A stretch of DNA of 64,000 nucleotides from Neodiprion pinetum (lineage: Eukaryota; Arthropoda; Insecta; Hymenoptera; Diprionidae), in NCBI RefSeq assembly GCF_021155775.2, contig NC_060235.2, forward strand, positions 17,296,693 through 17,360,692, in the 5' to 3' direction. Below are positions 13,018 to 25,556 of the stretch, piece by piece. A program made the translations under genes and the position numbers. The first letter of the stretch is position 1. Each line of letters opens with the position of its first letter. The notes under the pieces were generated by a model. The model searched no databases and was not told the origin of the DNA. It saw only the letters and a program-made list of their open reading frames with translations.

Positions 13018-16000
13018 CTAATATCTCTTTGACAATAAGTGGTCGGTTTTTTCTAATTGACGTTTGATTAATCTTTCAAAGTCTAATGTACAGTGCAATG
13101 TGAGAGATTTCTGGCCAAGTTTGTGCTGCAGCTCTCTGGCTTTTTGGGCAATGCAGGGGTGTTCTGAGTTTACATATTTCTCCACTTTTTTTGCAGCACG
13201 TTTCTGCAAGTACAAAGGCAAACTTCCGTCAGGACTAGGTTTCTCCTTTCTGTCTTTCTTATTAACTCTATGTTTTTCAGTTTCAACAGCAATACCAGGA
13301 CTTTCATTAATAGCTGCGTGTAACGCATGGTTATAAATAGCAGGACTTGAAGTTGCGTGTGCGTCGGGTCTACCTCTTCTGTTATACGCAATATTTGGGA
13401 AATCGTGAGTATTGTTTATAAGACCGTCTTCAGATGTTTCAGGTTGCCTGTCACATATAAAATTATCCTGTATAGAATTTTTACGCAGAGTATAGCTCTC
13501 TTGCGATCTGTTTTTTTCGGACAAGTTTCCCTGATATCCAACTTTAGGAATATCTGAAAACCCGTTTGCTGTTGCCCCCGATGATAAACTTCCTTGCAAA
13601 GTATCGTTTTGATAAATTCTCTTCGATTTTCTCCTAAAATTATTTTCAATGCGGTTCTGCAAACTGCGAACATCATTGTCTACGGAATCGGCATGCTGGA
13701 CATTTTCCTGAAATCTTGTACTTCTTCCTTGTTTTTTTTCAGCCGAAATATTGTCAAAATTGTATTTCAGATTATAATAATTTTGCTCTACATTGTTCCA
13801 ATGGTTTGTCAACATAGGCAGAGGTTTTGGTAAGTTGCGCTCAAGATCGCGATTAGGGTTACTAACATCCATACTCGAGGCTTGCAACTGAGCTTCAATG
13901 TTGCGACTGACGTTTCTGTTAACAGTGGTGCATGTACCCTCTCTGCTACTGTTTATACCTTTTGGTAAGATTTGATCACTTGCAGTGAATGAAACGTTGG
14001 AGCCAGCCGACGTTGTGGAATTAATATCATGGTTTTGGTTTACTCTGTTAAGTGACATAATGTAACTTCTGTAATCTGGTACCTTTGTTTTATTTCGCGA
14101 TTTTTTTCTCTTATTTTTCGGTTTTCTCTTCTTTACTCTTGCTTGATCATTCATCTGTTTTTGCTTATATTGATTGAGCAAATCTAAAATGTTAGGTGGT
14201 GTGTATGCTGCAAATATTTTATTGTAATGATGGACAATATTAAGATACACTGAGGGCTCTACATGATTTTGGTTATCAATTTGTTGCATACTGTCACTAT
14301 TGTGAGCGCTTACATAATTTGTACTAGTGATCCTTTGCATATTGCATAGAGCTTGCCTCAAATATTTGCAACTCTTTTCATGTTTTTGTGTTTTAGATTG
14401 TCCAAGCAAAATCATATTAAGCTTGCACTGTGACTTCGCCAATTCCGAGACTACGTTCACACGTTTCGACGAGATAACTGTTCTCCCTGTTGGTAATTGC
14501 CGTTGCATACTTTGTAATCGATCTTTCAATGATTTTACATTTCTGAATATTTCAATTGGATCACCTAGATCTTGTTCCAATTCGTTTAACTTGCACGATA
14601 ATAAATCTATCAGAGCTTTCTTGGTCTTTGGTAAATTTAGGTTTACAAATCTGCTTCTTTCGTCAACTGGCCAACTCAACCAATCCATAATAATATGTTT
14701 TAACGCACCACGAAGTTTCTCCATTCCAGTAATGGTCATGACAACTTCTTTTCTTCGGAAACGTTCAACTACCAGTTTTACAGGGAATTGGGTAACTAAA
14801 TTGTGCAAAAATTGACGACTTAAATCTGATTCTACCAAATTCTTGCACTGATCAGTAGATAATGACTCTACAGATTCACTCAAATCTGATGCATGTATAA
14901 AACTACCATTTAAAAGTTCAGATTCGAGCCTCAGGAGTGTTTCCACTTCATGCGTGGATTTCGAATTCATCAGCAAAAGTTCGGTACTTTTATGAGACTT
15001 CTCTACATTGGATTTGCTCTGATCTTTTGACTGTTTTCTTGACTCGTCAATACGTTCATCAACAATATCGGTCCTTAAATTTCCTTGAGGCACTTTATCT
15101 TCTTTCCGTTTTTTCTGACTCCTTGGCAAGTCTGTGTTGCAAACGCGTACTTCAATATCTGCGGGTTCTTGAACTGGTTTAGTCGGGTTTTCAGTACTGA
15201 AATTAGAACTTGTATCCTCGAAAATAACATGGTCCGCGTAAGCAGGTCCTATACTGTAATTGGTTACATATGATGGAGTAGGAAAGTGTCGTGACCAACG
15301 GTAATTTTTACATGTTGCAGAATCATGACCACGCTTAGCACAATTGCAACAGCTGAGTTGGTGTGAAGGTTTCATCACATCCGTAGCGCTCAGGTTTGTT
15401 ATCACATTTCTCATGCTTGTCTGCAAATGAAATAATCAATTAGACTCTTGCTGAGATACAAATTCTTTTACTGTTCAATCTACTAGAAGATGCTAACTTC
15501 GAAAAGTAGGATAATGAAAGCTTACTGTCAGATGATATCGTCGCCAATGGTCCGGGCATTTATCTTCCAAATGTCCGTAGGACCGACAACCGTTGCACCA
15601 AGCTTTTTTGCATTCGTTGCAGATTTGCATGTACGTCAGTTGTTTCTTGCCACACTGAAAGCATAAAGTGTGTTACTGCTATGTTTACTCGACCACTGAA
15701 GATCTGATTTTGAGGATTGAGATATTCTCGGAAAACTATATGAATAACTAAATTCTAATAATGACATACACCAAGACACATTTTGTGCGGACATCTCGGT
15801 TCTCTGTGGCCTGAAATACCACACATGTGACAGCACGGGAGTTTTCTTTTTGATGTGCACTCGCTAGTGTTGTGATCACTGCCGTTACAGTTCCTGCATT
15901 TCATTCGCGTCCAATATCTCGAGCCTCGTTGCCGGTAGTTAAGCAAGTCCTCATCCGAAATGGCCCAATATCGGGGGTCTTCTGTTCATATAAATTTGAT

Positions 16001-18876
16001 GTGACAAATATTATTACACTTTTCCCATACAATCTATAAAACAATTTAGTGCTGCACTTTACAGCAATTTTCAATGAAACCTAATTGATAGTAGGAGCAT
16101 ATGGTGCTTCGAAACATTTGAATTTGAGAGGTTGGTTACTATATTAAAATAAATTCACCCTCACTTACTCGGCATTTGTTTTCTAATATCATCAATGTTA
16201 AAGTTCTTAGACGCGTCTGACTTGTAATAATCGGTCATCTCTGGATTCATAGGTATGAAAAAATAATCACCAGCACAGTTTCTCTGTTTTTTTCTATTCT
16301 CCTTGTTCTCTTTCGGAGACTTGGTAGAGGAAGAAGTTGACTCGACAGGTTCGTCAGAGTTTCTAGCTTTTTTGGGAGAATTTTGGTGTTTAAATTTTTT
16401 TCCACTATCCATTATAGGTCTCTTTCTACTCTCGGGTGTTCCTGCCGATGTTTGTGATTCTCGACTTGCTACAGGACTAGATAATATTTGAGTCATTTCG
16501 TGTTCTGCTACATTAATTATTAGCAAATCATCACTAATTAGATCCTGACTAATCTCTGAATTTTTATACTTCTCATTAGGTGTGGATAACGTTTGTCCCC
16601 TCAGTGATGACAATTCTCTTACACCACCAGATTCCTTTTCCGGAGTAGCGGAGTTGACTGATGTCGACACGACTGTACCTATTTTCTTGCTAGTTTCTAA
16701 ATATTGTGATAATAATTCGTCTAAATAATTCCCATCTTGTCTTTCCTGCTCGTCAGATATGTCTGTATTGTTTCCATCTCTGTGAGCGAGAATAGGATGG
16801 CTACTGCTTCCTTGCTGGATAGGCGACTCTTCAACAATCGGAGACATTCTTGTATCATCACTAAAAATATGAGCAGGTTGATCTTTGTTCATTTGACTCC
16901 CAGCAATAATGCCCCAGTGTTCTTCCTCACTTTCGGTCATGCTGTCATCACTATCAGACGAAGACCAATCTGAGTAACAGCTGTTTCTGCTCTTCTCAGT
17001 TTCTTTTTGTGCTATAGATACCTCCTTTCTAGCTTCAGTCGATTCTGTGCATCCTGCACTCTGATTACTGGTAATGGATTTAGACACAGCATTCTTGTGG
17101 TATTTTTTCTGTTTTTTTCTTGACATTTTATTCGAGCTACTGTCACTACTAGATGATGTTGAGCTATTGGAATCATCTAAATGAATTGTAGGTGGCTGAG
17201 GTTTTGGTGGGACAGGAACTTCGCAAATCGAATCCTCTGAATCGTCAATTGTTATCACGCTACACCATTCATTTCCTACATTCTGAGCTTCGTCAAGATG
17301 TCCATCCGTTATTGGCTTATCCTTGCCTGCAATACTAGTGGAGGGTGCATTTGATGAGCAATCTCTCGAGGAGGAGCATGAAGCTTCATGCTCCATCTTA
17401 GCATCATTCCCAACCTCTTCTTCAGGGGGTATACTTGCTGGTCTATGTGAATCTTCCTCTGCAGTACAACTTAAATTATATTGAGGCTGAGTTTCTGCGG
17501 ATTCTGTCTTTTCTACCTCGTCTTCAGCTTTGACATTCGATGATTCAACTGCGTCTTTGGGTAACGCATTTGCTGCTACATCAGGAAATTGGATGGTAGC
17601 TGTCAAAAAATTTGGTTGAGTTAATTGCAGTTCAATTTTAACAAAGCTAAAGGTACAGAATAAGCTAATTTATTAATTATCGAAGCATGCAGGAATTTTA
17701 GATTACTATTTATGGAAAAATCTTTTTAATTGTTTATCTAGAAATCAGTGCAAAGAAGAAATACCCCAAGTATCGGCTTTGTCGACGCTATCGCTTTGCT
17801 TCCACAACTTGGTAGATGAACCTTTGGCACCTGATTCGTTACAGTAGGGAGTTTTTTTAGGAGAAGCTTTTGATTTTTTCGCAACCTTTGATTGAAGCGA
17901 TTTTTTCTCCTTGTCTGTGGTGTTCTTGTCGCCAAATACAGAAATTGTTTCATCACTTCCGTACAAATCAGCAGCGCTAATTCCTTTGCGGTGCTTATTA
18001 GTCACCAATTCATTGTCATCAAAGTCAGTATAGGGCTTAGCTTTATCACTTTGAATGGTCGGGTTTAAATTCTTGAACTTTATATGATCAACAGTGAGAG
18101 TGCCGACTCTGGATTCATCTCTTGAACTCAATTCACTATTCTTTTTAGATGAAATAGATTCACAACGGTTTCTGGTTTGGACACATTTATCAGACCCAAT
18201 TTCACAGGAATCTCCAGAACTGGTGTTACGTTTTTCTCCGGAGTTTGTTGGTTCATATGATGTCGTACATGAGGTCTTTTTCGTCTTTGCAGAATTGTCA
18301 CTATCATGAGAACTACTTTTCCACAATGTGATCCCATCTGTCAAAGAAGTGACACGGCTATATGCTGGAATGTCTTTGCTCATAGATGATGATAAATCGT
18401 TGGAATGAAACACAGCAGCGTATAGTTTGTCCTCTAGATCTCGTTCGATTTCTTCGTAATTATCATCATCATCATCATCATTATGATCATCATCATCGTC
18501 GTCGTCGTTGTTGTCAGTGTCCACAAATTTATCCTGAATAGGGGAAAAAAAAGAAAACAAAAAATGATAACAGTAAGTATACGAACTGATTACATACCAA
18601 GTACCGAAAGGCGTTATTTGTAGGTTATGAAGAACGGAAGTGGTGCGAAATTGTGATATAAAAAATATTGTTTAAAAAAATCAGTTCTAGGTGTTCCGAG
18701 TGTTTGGTTTTTTTTCCATATAGATGTGGTATTTTTTCATAGTGATTGAACCTCTATAAAGAATCATCTATGCGACAATCAGCTTTTGAAGTATATCTCG
18801 AGTATCATACCTACGAAGGTGGGGACAGGAGAACATCATATCTTACCGCTAAGAACAGTCTGTCGTCGCAATCCAT
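13018..18876 (-). CDS. ZCCHC7: ZCCHC7/Air-like CCHC zinc-knuckle protein (TRAMP RNA surveillance)
   Basis: Six minus-strand exons, 18876-18847, 18533-17765, 17599-16169, 15981-15770, 15654-15526 and 15420-13018, join in phase to about 1657 residues. Four CCHC knuckles of spacing C-x2-C-x4-H-x4-C sit near residues 772-880: CRNCNGSDHNTSEC, CHMCGISGHREPRC, CNGCRSYGHLEDKC and CCNCAKRGHDSATC. The RYW...GSRYWT lead-in and the WRRYHLT motif match ZCCHC7 and yeast Air1/2, which present RNA to the nuclear TRAMP poly(A) polymerase and exosome. Everything else is low complexity: an acidic N-terminus with an Asp run, long Ser/Glu-rich stretches, and a ~780-residue Lys/Arg/Asn-rich C-terminus. Vertebrate ZCCHC7 is about 540 residues, so this protein is roughly three times longer. 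The start MDCDDRLFLA comes from a 30-base first exon with a good GTAAGA donor. Confidence 0.88.
18460..18512 (-). repeat. GAT/GAC triplet run coding poly-aspartate in the ZCCHC7-like gene
   Basis: On the given strand this is a run of ATC and GTC triplets. In the coding frame it gives an Asp tract with a few His/Asn interruptions near residues 16-32. Such runs vary in length between alleles. Confidence 0.8.
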
Positions 18877-19289
18877 TTTGCGAGGAATTTATCTAGCTAC
18901 TATCATCGGTACCGGAGAGAATACTTATTTTTAAATTAGCACAACAAACGTAATTTCTTCAGTTTATTACGCAAGAATTTTTTCATGTTTTCCGCGGCTC
19001 CACCAGACTGCACGCAGTAGTTTCACGCACGTGTCGCGTGAGCGAAGCCACCGATATCCCAATACCTAAGAACGAGAACTGTGAAACTCGAAATACTTGG
19101 AAATACTCGAATATCCGAAGTCGAGTACTCAAGTGTCAGATTATCGAGACTCAAGGCTGGATTTTATTTCAGCGACAAGCGAAACGGAGCCCTGCACGAA
19201 AAAATGCAGTATTTGCGTCAACGTGTTTTTTGCTATCTGCCAGCACTGATTTTGAAGTGTATTACAGTCATGAAGCCTAGAGACCACGG

Positions 19290-19425
19290 AGTACTAGAAA
19301 CTTACAGTATTTGCCACAAATCACCTTTTTTTGTTCTTCTAACCTCTCAGAACGTGGGTACATCTTAATAAAGACTCACACCCCTGGGTTATTTTTCGTA
19401 ACAGTTCGGCGGGTATAGGCGGGTT
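19290..19425. repeat. fragment of a pogo/Tigger-like repeat
   Basis: The segment begins with TACAGTATTTGCCAC and contains GTTCTTCTAACCTCTCAGAA followed by GTGGGT. Nearly the same string occurs at 30545-30572 inside the B4GALT7 intron element, in the same order relative to the end. It is inferred to be an old partial copy of that family. Confidence 0.4.
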
Positions 19426-21045
19426 TGAGGGTATTAGCAGTTTCACGTATTATCAACCAAATAACTGACCACGCCGGTAAAAGAAGTTCTTCATAACCAA
19501 CAACTATCGCGTGCAAATTGTTGGTAACATACCGTCGTCATTGTGGAATTGAAAAGTTGAAAAAATCTCGCACAAGAAATATGTACGCCGAAATTATGCA
19601 ACGGAAAAATAAATGTCAATTAAATAAATGAACCTGTATCATTGATATTTACCTGAAAATATCAAATCTTTTATAGGCGACAGTAGCATCTCTCAGATGC
19701 TCTACAATTTATATTTTTTAAATTTTTTACAAAGTCAACTTTGAGATGCAAATATTTTTGAAAAATATTGAACTACTTCATTTCTAGTTCCAATAGTTCT
19801 AATTTTGCATTTAGTTGTTTTTTTTTATTTTTATTTTTTATACAATATTCTCACTTACTTTCATTCTTTACATCAGGCTCCCGCACAGGTTATCTTATCC
19901 TACAGCGAGCGGTACTGAATGTACTTTGTAATTCCTTAGTATTTTAGTATCTCATACCAACAATATGTAGAGCTACTATATTGTAAATGAGCCTGATTAT
20001 GAATAAATAACTAAGCTATCCGTAAACTCAATTTTTGTCCTGTCAGCTGTACATACTACCGTTAACAAAAGATACTCATAGTGTTCAGAGAGATAGCGAT
20101 AGATACTGGATCATTGAAGCGTGGCATCCGCGAATTAGTGATAGAGGAAAGGAGTGAGCGAATCGGGATGATGATTAATGAACTAAAAAATATAAGTTAC
20201 GCGCGCACACGATACGAACCGTATCTGGAGAGATCAGAAAGACAACCGAGATCTTACAAAAGTAAGAAAATACATTGATGATACACACAGAAGATATCGA
20301 GACAGTAGGCATTGCATGAAATACACAGCTGATTTCTTTCGAGGCGCGACACGGGCAAGCGGCAGGATTCGAAATAGCGATTGACATGAAACTGTAATGA
20401 GCGAGATATGTACTTTCATTTGAACTGTTACATTGCTACTTTGCCGAAACACATTGTTATAATCTGCTATTCCGCATCAAAGCAAGTTGAGGCGAGTATA
20501 GTTACATCTTGCGTAGTTGCACATTTATTTAATTTCAAGGCATGAGAATTGACTATATTGTTACGTGTCCGAAAGGTGGGGTTGAAAGAGTTGAATAGAC
20601 GATTCAAAAAGAGGTATGTGGTTTGTAGCCACGTGCAATAAAAAAAGTACCGAAAACGGTAATCGAAAGTAGTATAGCAAGAAGATAACCCATGCAAGAA
20701 TTTCTCTGCGCGTGTTTATAAAGGTTATCCTATTGCACATATCGCCTGCCCTTTATGAATAGCAATTATGTGGGGTTATAATCGAACATGTAGATCACTT
20801 TGACGCCAACCATAATCATCCTTATCATATGAAAATATCTTTGTTGGAATACTCGGTGTTACAAGTGCGCGTGATAGGTTTTTTTTATTGTTAAGTGAAA
20901 AGCGTGTCAACCCAAAAAGTACAGACACGTGGCTTTGGAATTTCATATAAATGTCGAAAAATATAGATTATTAATTGGAAAATCTTCCGAAAGCTTGGAG
21001 TCTTCTGTGTCCAACGATCCATTGCTCATGTGTGATAAAAATTAT

Positions 21046-21185
21046 CAACGTTAGCTACTACCGTTGAAACGTATAATTTTGAAAAACTGGTAAATTCGAA
21101 AAATTAACGACGGAGCCAGGAATCGAACCTGGTATCTAGCCAACGTTAGCTACTACCGCCGATATGTCGGGATCGTGTTTTTATT
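21046..21185 (-). repeat. tRNA-like T-arm plus duplicated 18-mer (possible SINE remnant)
   Basis: Read on the minus strand, 21115-21134 gives GGTTCGATTCCTGGCTCCGT, a good Pol III B box and T-arm. No matching acceptor 5' strand, D-arm or anticodon arm can be folded, so it is not a tRNA gene. The 18-mer CAACGTTAGCTACTACCG occurs at 21046-21063 and again at 21141-21158, next to the tRNA-like piece. A tRNA-derived SINE or a tRNA-like repeat end is the most likely explanation. Confidence 0.4.
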
Positions 21186-21989
21186 TGCAGAACTACGCAA
21201 AAAATCTACCAAACGACGAAACCTGTACTGTAAATATTATTTAAACCTTGACACAAACTGATGCAATTTAAAATTTTGTAAAATCCTGAAGGACTTGACT
21301 TCCCGGAATTGAAATGTGCAAGTAGGTGATTTTGGAAACGGGTGGAGCAAGACAAAAAACTATAACCCAAAATTTAGAAAGAAACTGAAACTCTTCGATT
21401 CAGTTAACAAGCAAGTCGATCGCATTGCACAACTTGCTGTAATCACTTTTAAAGTTTTAAAATCTTAACGAGGTCTTTGAGCTCATCGTCAGCTGCTGCA
21501 GCAGGTTCAATTCGCTCCACCCACTGAAGTCGACCTGGCGGGCGTATCAGCTCGCATCACGTTGTCGTGGCATATAATAAATGTATTTCCACAATGGATA
21601 TCAATCGCTGACTAAAGACACATATTTTGATCAACGTTCTCTACAAGTATGTAGATCTATTCCACCTCTTACAAATATACTTTTATTCAGTATTCCATAT
21701 TCCAACAAGTCAGATTATAACTCATTCTTCATCAAGTCCAACTCCCCTTATTTTCTAAGTTCTAATTACTCTGGAAGTATCGATTCCAAAATTCATCAAA
21801 TCTCAGAATCAACTTTCTACAAATAATAATTTCACACTCAATAGACTCGACAGTGTTTTCTTGAACGTTTCGTTCTCGAAATCCTTGCGTACAGAATTTA
21901 CAACTAAAAATTTTTGCTTAAAGATTAGGGATAACCCGTTTAGATTTTTGGTGGAAATTTTAACGATTTTGGATGATGTGAAATCAATT

Positions 21990-22395
21990 CCTTGATGCAC
22001 TACATTGAAGTAGTTTTGCAAGATGAATCGATTGCACGCAGTCCGAGCACGTTGCGAGCAATGGATTAAGAGTTACAGCTAAAAAACGAAGATTTTCTTC
22101 GTAATTCCTCTGCTGTTGGTCCCACGCTCGTTCCGATGTCTTTTTTTGATTTCCAAGGGTCCACTTAAGTGGCAAAAAAGCAAAGTTAACCCCTTCGAAT
22201 TTTTTTAGTCCATTTTTGATGACTATTGGAAGAAGCTGAAATCAATTTTTTTATACCCAATATTGTCGTCATATTGCAAGAGGATTCCTTTGAACACATT
22301 CTTGACACGTTGAGAGCAACAAATCAAAACTCACGGTTAAAAAATATCAAATTTTCACTGGGCACTCACAGAGGTAGAAAAAAAAATTTAATAGT
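21990..22395. repeat. two diverged tandem copies of a ~258-bp unit
   Basis: Blocks such as TTGCAAGATGAATCG (22016), CACGTTGCGAGCAA and GAAGATTTTC recur in the same order about 258 bases later as TTGCAAGAGGATTCC (22274), CACGTTGAGAGCAA and TCAAATTTTC. The copies are heavily diverged. No function is apparent. Confidence 0.45.
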
Positions 22396-24866
22396 CATAG
22401 CCACACAGTTCTAGACTCGTTTCAGTGCAGTTTATTTAATATGCTTTAACTCTAGTGCAAGTGCTTGGGCGTCAAAGTGCAGCAATTTAACAAGTTGACG
22501 AATAGAATTAAAGTGGCAGTCAATAAGAGGTGTAAAAATGTGACGTGTAATTACGTGTTGACAACGCGTCCGTCTAGTTCAAGGTCTAGTTCGACCCGTG
22601 AGTTCAACAGCCGCTCGTCGGGACTAGTTCACAACCCCTGAAACACAATTAAAATTACGAATTTCTTCGTTTATTTATTTATTTATTTATAAATTTATAA
22701 ATCGTACAAGCTCAAAGTCTTTTTTACATTGAAAGTACAGATTAGCGTTGATAGGCAAGCCAGTATCTCCCTGAATGTAGAAATAAAGTACCAATTCTGA
22801 ATTATTATCTTTTGATTCGAAAAATTAATAAGTGATTCTTTTTTATCCTCTAAGAAATTTAAGTAGGAATAATTCTTATTTTGCAGAATTGTTTTTCATT
22901 TTTTAATACGAAAACTTGAAATGGAAATTTATTTCCGTTCTTTTGGCTTGAAACATTGAATAAAGAATCAGTACTTCATTTTGATAATTAGAAAAATTAA
23001 ATTCAGAATGAATTCTCATTCTTCAATGAGCAAATTTGTATTACATTTACTGTAAATTTGTCAATTCAAAAATTCCAAGTAGGAATTGTTTCGAAAATTT
23101 AGATTTTACTAACATTATCAAAAAATAAGGTTGTTAATCGTGATTTTTAGTTTGAAACGAAAAAATAGCTCGACACTCTTACGTCGTATTACGTAGTTGT
23201 GCGAAAAATGTGCAGGTAGTGGGTTGCAGTCGCATGAGCATGAGCTCACCATTAAGCAATTTCGAGAGCAAGGCTCGGATTTTTTTTGGGATTTCCATGT
23301 TGCTGTTCAACGAGTGGCGATGAAACAAATTTTACCTTCAACGACGGTCTGCAAGATCAAAAAAATTTTATATCACGACTTTCAACCTATTGGTTGTGAT
23401 AAGCTAACGTCAGAATCTTGTCTCAGAAAAGACCAATGGAATGTTGGAAGCAAAACACTCCTGAAGCTTGAGAGAAATCGTACTTCAAATCCTGCAAGTC
23501 TCAGTTTGCCAATAAAAATGCATTGAATGCCCCGAAAAGTTAACGTAAATTGAAACATGAAAAATAGAAAAATATTAGTTATCTATAGTATCGTTAGACT
23601 TATAAGTACATAAGTTACACACTAGTACCACTATATTATAAATTCATCCCTTCATTGTAACTCCTTCGGATATTTTCGTATTGTTTATGTCAAGAACTGG
23701 CTTCTAACAGTTGATCGTGTGTATCTACGTTGTGCACATATTCAAATAACATTATTTTTGTCGATATGCCTGAGATGCAGTTAGATTAGCATTGCAGAAT
23801 TTGGTTGGAATGAATTGCCTCGAATATATTCGCACAGTTGTGGAGGGTATACGGCGTCTATATGGCGATACACAAGAATTTCATTCGGTGGTCATTTCAT
23901 AGTCATAATAATATGTCAAAATTCGTAGCAAAACAGTGATTTAATTGAAGTATAGGTACTCGGGAGAAGAATGTATATGTAGATCATAAATAATAATAGA
24001 TCTGATGTAATAATGATGCAGAGACCAAAAAGTATATATGTATATGCGGTCCATGTGCGATATTAATATGATCCATTTACAATTAATACGTGATGCATAC
24101 TATAAATTTTATAATTTTCCAGGAGACAAAGTAGATTATCTACATTAATACGGCTATAATATGAAAATAGAAGAATTATTCATTTCGAAATCGGATTCTA
24201 TTCGACACGCGCTCGATGTACTCCGTAACATTAATATTCATAATTATTCCAACAACTTTTCATGTGCTCTATCGATCTTGAATTTTCGTAGGCATAGAAT
24301 CAAAACGCTGTTTTAGCTAGTCGCAAGTGAAGTATCCACGTTGGGTGCAGAAGCAGAATTGTTTTTCGAAAAGTGTTAGTGTGGAAAAAAATTCAGAGTA
24401 ACTGTAATACATCACGGATGCGCTAATTTTGATCGAGATGAAATGGATGCTCCGTATATGAGACAGTATTTAACGCAGTGTCCTAATTTGAAGACCTAAA
24501 AAGGTGATTGTCGGCAATTTTTTTTTTTTTTTTGATAGGGAAAGATGGAACGAAGCTTCTTAAAAACTTAGAGTGTATCTTAACACACATTTGAAAGGTA
24601 CGAGCGAAAATTTTTATCATCCAACTGTCACAGAACGGCAACGCTATCAGCTGACCCGTTAATTGTGGAATATATCTTTAGCCAAAGGCTGAACATTGAA
24701 GGGCCTAGCGGCTTGAGCCTGGAATCGGCAGGAAAGATAAAGTGCGTATTTCTTGTCTGAAATGCAAAAGCTAAAATCATTACACATCATGTCATATTAT
24801 ACATCATACATCATACATGGTATTAAAGTTCCGAACCAAAGTTTGGATGTTCGGATGCTCAGAAAG

Positions 24867-24945
24867 TGACGTCACTCAAAATTTTTTCTCTATTGACGTC
24901 ATCGATCTATATAGATGAAAATCAGCTAACCAAATTCCTCAGTCC
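24867..24945 (+). promoter_or_regulatory. candidate core promoter: two CRE sites, TATA box, initiator
   Basis: Perfect CRE/ATF octamers TGACGTCA lie at 24867-24874 and 24894-24901. TATATA is at 24908-24913, and an arthropod-type initiator TCAGT has its A at 24941. TATA start to initiator A is 33 bases, the usual spacing. This is the best-formed promoter in the window and it faces the retroelement and kinase region. It could be the U3/R part of a degenerate 5' LTR or an independent promoter. Function is inferred. Confidence 0.5.
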
Positions 24946-25042
24946 GGAAACAACCGCGCAGTAGAGAGGACGTATGAGAACCGCGCTCCGCAAAGTTCGA
25001 GTACCGGGTTCTCTACCTCCTAATCCTGCGCTCCTGGTGCAG

Positions 25043-25250
25043 CTCGACTTCCAGTACAAGCGGTTCGTAGTTTCCGCGCTCCAGGTCCGTTACTTGGTGA
25101 AACTCGACTTCCAGGACAAGCGCACCGTAGTTTCCGCGCTCCAGGTCCGTTACTTGGTGAAACTCGACTTCCAGGACAAGCGCTTCGTAGTTTCTGCGCT
25201 CCAGGTCCGCTACCTGGTGAAATTCAACTTCAGGAATGAGCGCACCGTTT
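25043..25250 (+). repeat. 60-bp minisatellite, three full copies plus a partial one
   Basis: Units start at 25043, 25103 and 25163, with a decayed fourth at 25223. The first three are nearly identical. Each is 60 bases, a multiple of three, so the frame stays open and encodes a repeated LDFQDKRxVVSALQVRYLVK. The array abuts the integrase fragment at ~25245. The repeat may be non-coding; no related protein is known to me. Confidence 0.85.
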
Positions 25251-25484
25251 CAACCCCGAAGACAGAAAGGACGATGTCCAAAGCTAAAAAGAAATTGGGA
25301 AGGCCCTTACTTAGTGATTAACCGGATAAATGATGTTGTTTATAGAATCCGAAGATCTCCTCATTCGCATCAGAAAGTGGTTCACTTGGATCGTCTTGCT
25401 CCATTTGAAGAAGATCAACCTGGAACAGTCTCTTCAAGACCAGGAACATCCTTCGAGGTTAGATCTTCAAACGAACACCCTTGA
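25241..25484 (+). pseudogene. C-terminal fragment of an LTR-retrotransposon integrase (Pol)
   Basis: The frame reads QPRRQKGRCPKLKRNWEGPY, then continues through VINRINDVVYRIRR to KVVHLDRLAPFEED and stops at TGA 25482-25484. This is the GPY/F-type tail of Ty3/gypsy integrases, where the pattern W-x-GPY-x-V followed by VxHxxRL marks the end of Pol. Everything upstream (gag, protease, RT, RNase H and the integrase core) is missing, and the minisatellite takes its place. It is therefore a 5'-truncated or rearranged retroelement. It probably belongs to the same insertion as the kinase copy and the LTR-like sequence downstream. Confidence 0.85.
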
Positions 25485-25556
25485 CGACTGTGATCGACTT
25501 GACCTTCTTTACAGTCGGTCATCGATTGGGAGAAGAATTTACCTTTTGGAATTCAT

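Larger units (their letters stand above)
18877..24830. other. gene-free, AT-rich, repeat-derived interval
   Basis: About 6 kb upstream of the ZCCHC7-like gene. I find no open frame with recognisable protein similarity; frames such as 23197-23526 look random. It holds fragments of older repeats listed separately: a pogo-like end near 19300, a tRNA-like T-arm near 21115, and a diverged repeat pair near 22000-22390. There is also a TTTA run at 22676-22694. The first few hundred bases past 18877 should include the ZCCHC7-like promoter. Confidence 0.6.

Noticed and set aside
21112..21185. tRNA gene on the minus strand
   Set aside because: Only the T-arm and 3' acceptor side are present; no D-arm, anticodon arm or matching 5' acceptor strand.
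23197..23526. 109-codon plus-strand frame
   Set aside because: No recognised domain, and it lies in repeat-derived DNA.
24974..25321. 115-codon frame through the 60-bp repeat
   Set aside because: It is open because the unit length is a multiple of three; no known protein matches, and it runs out of frame into integrase sequence.
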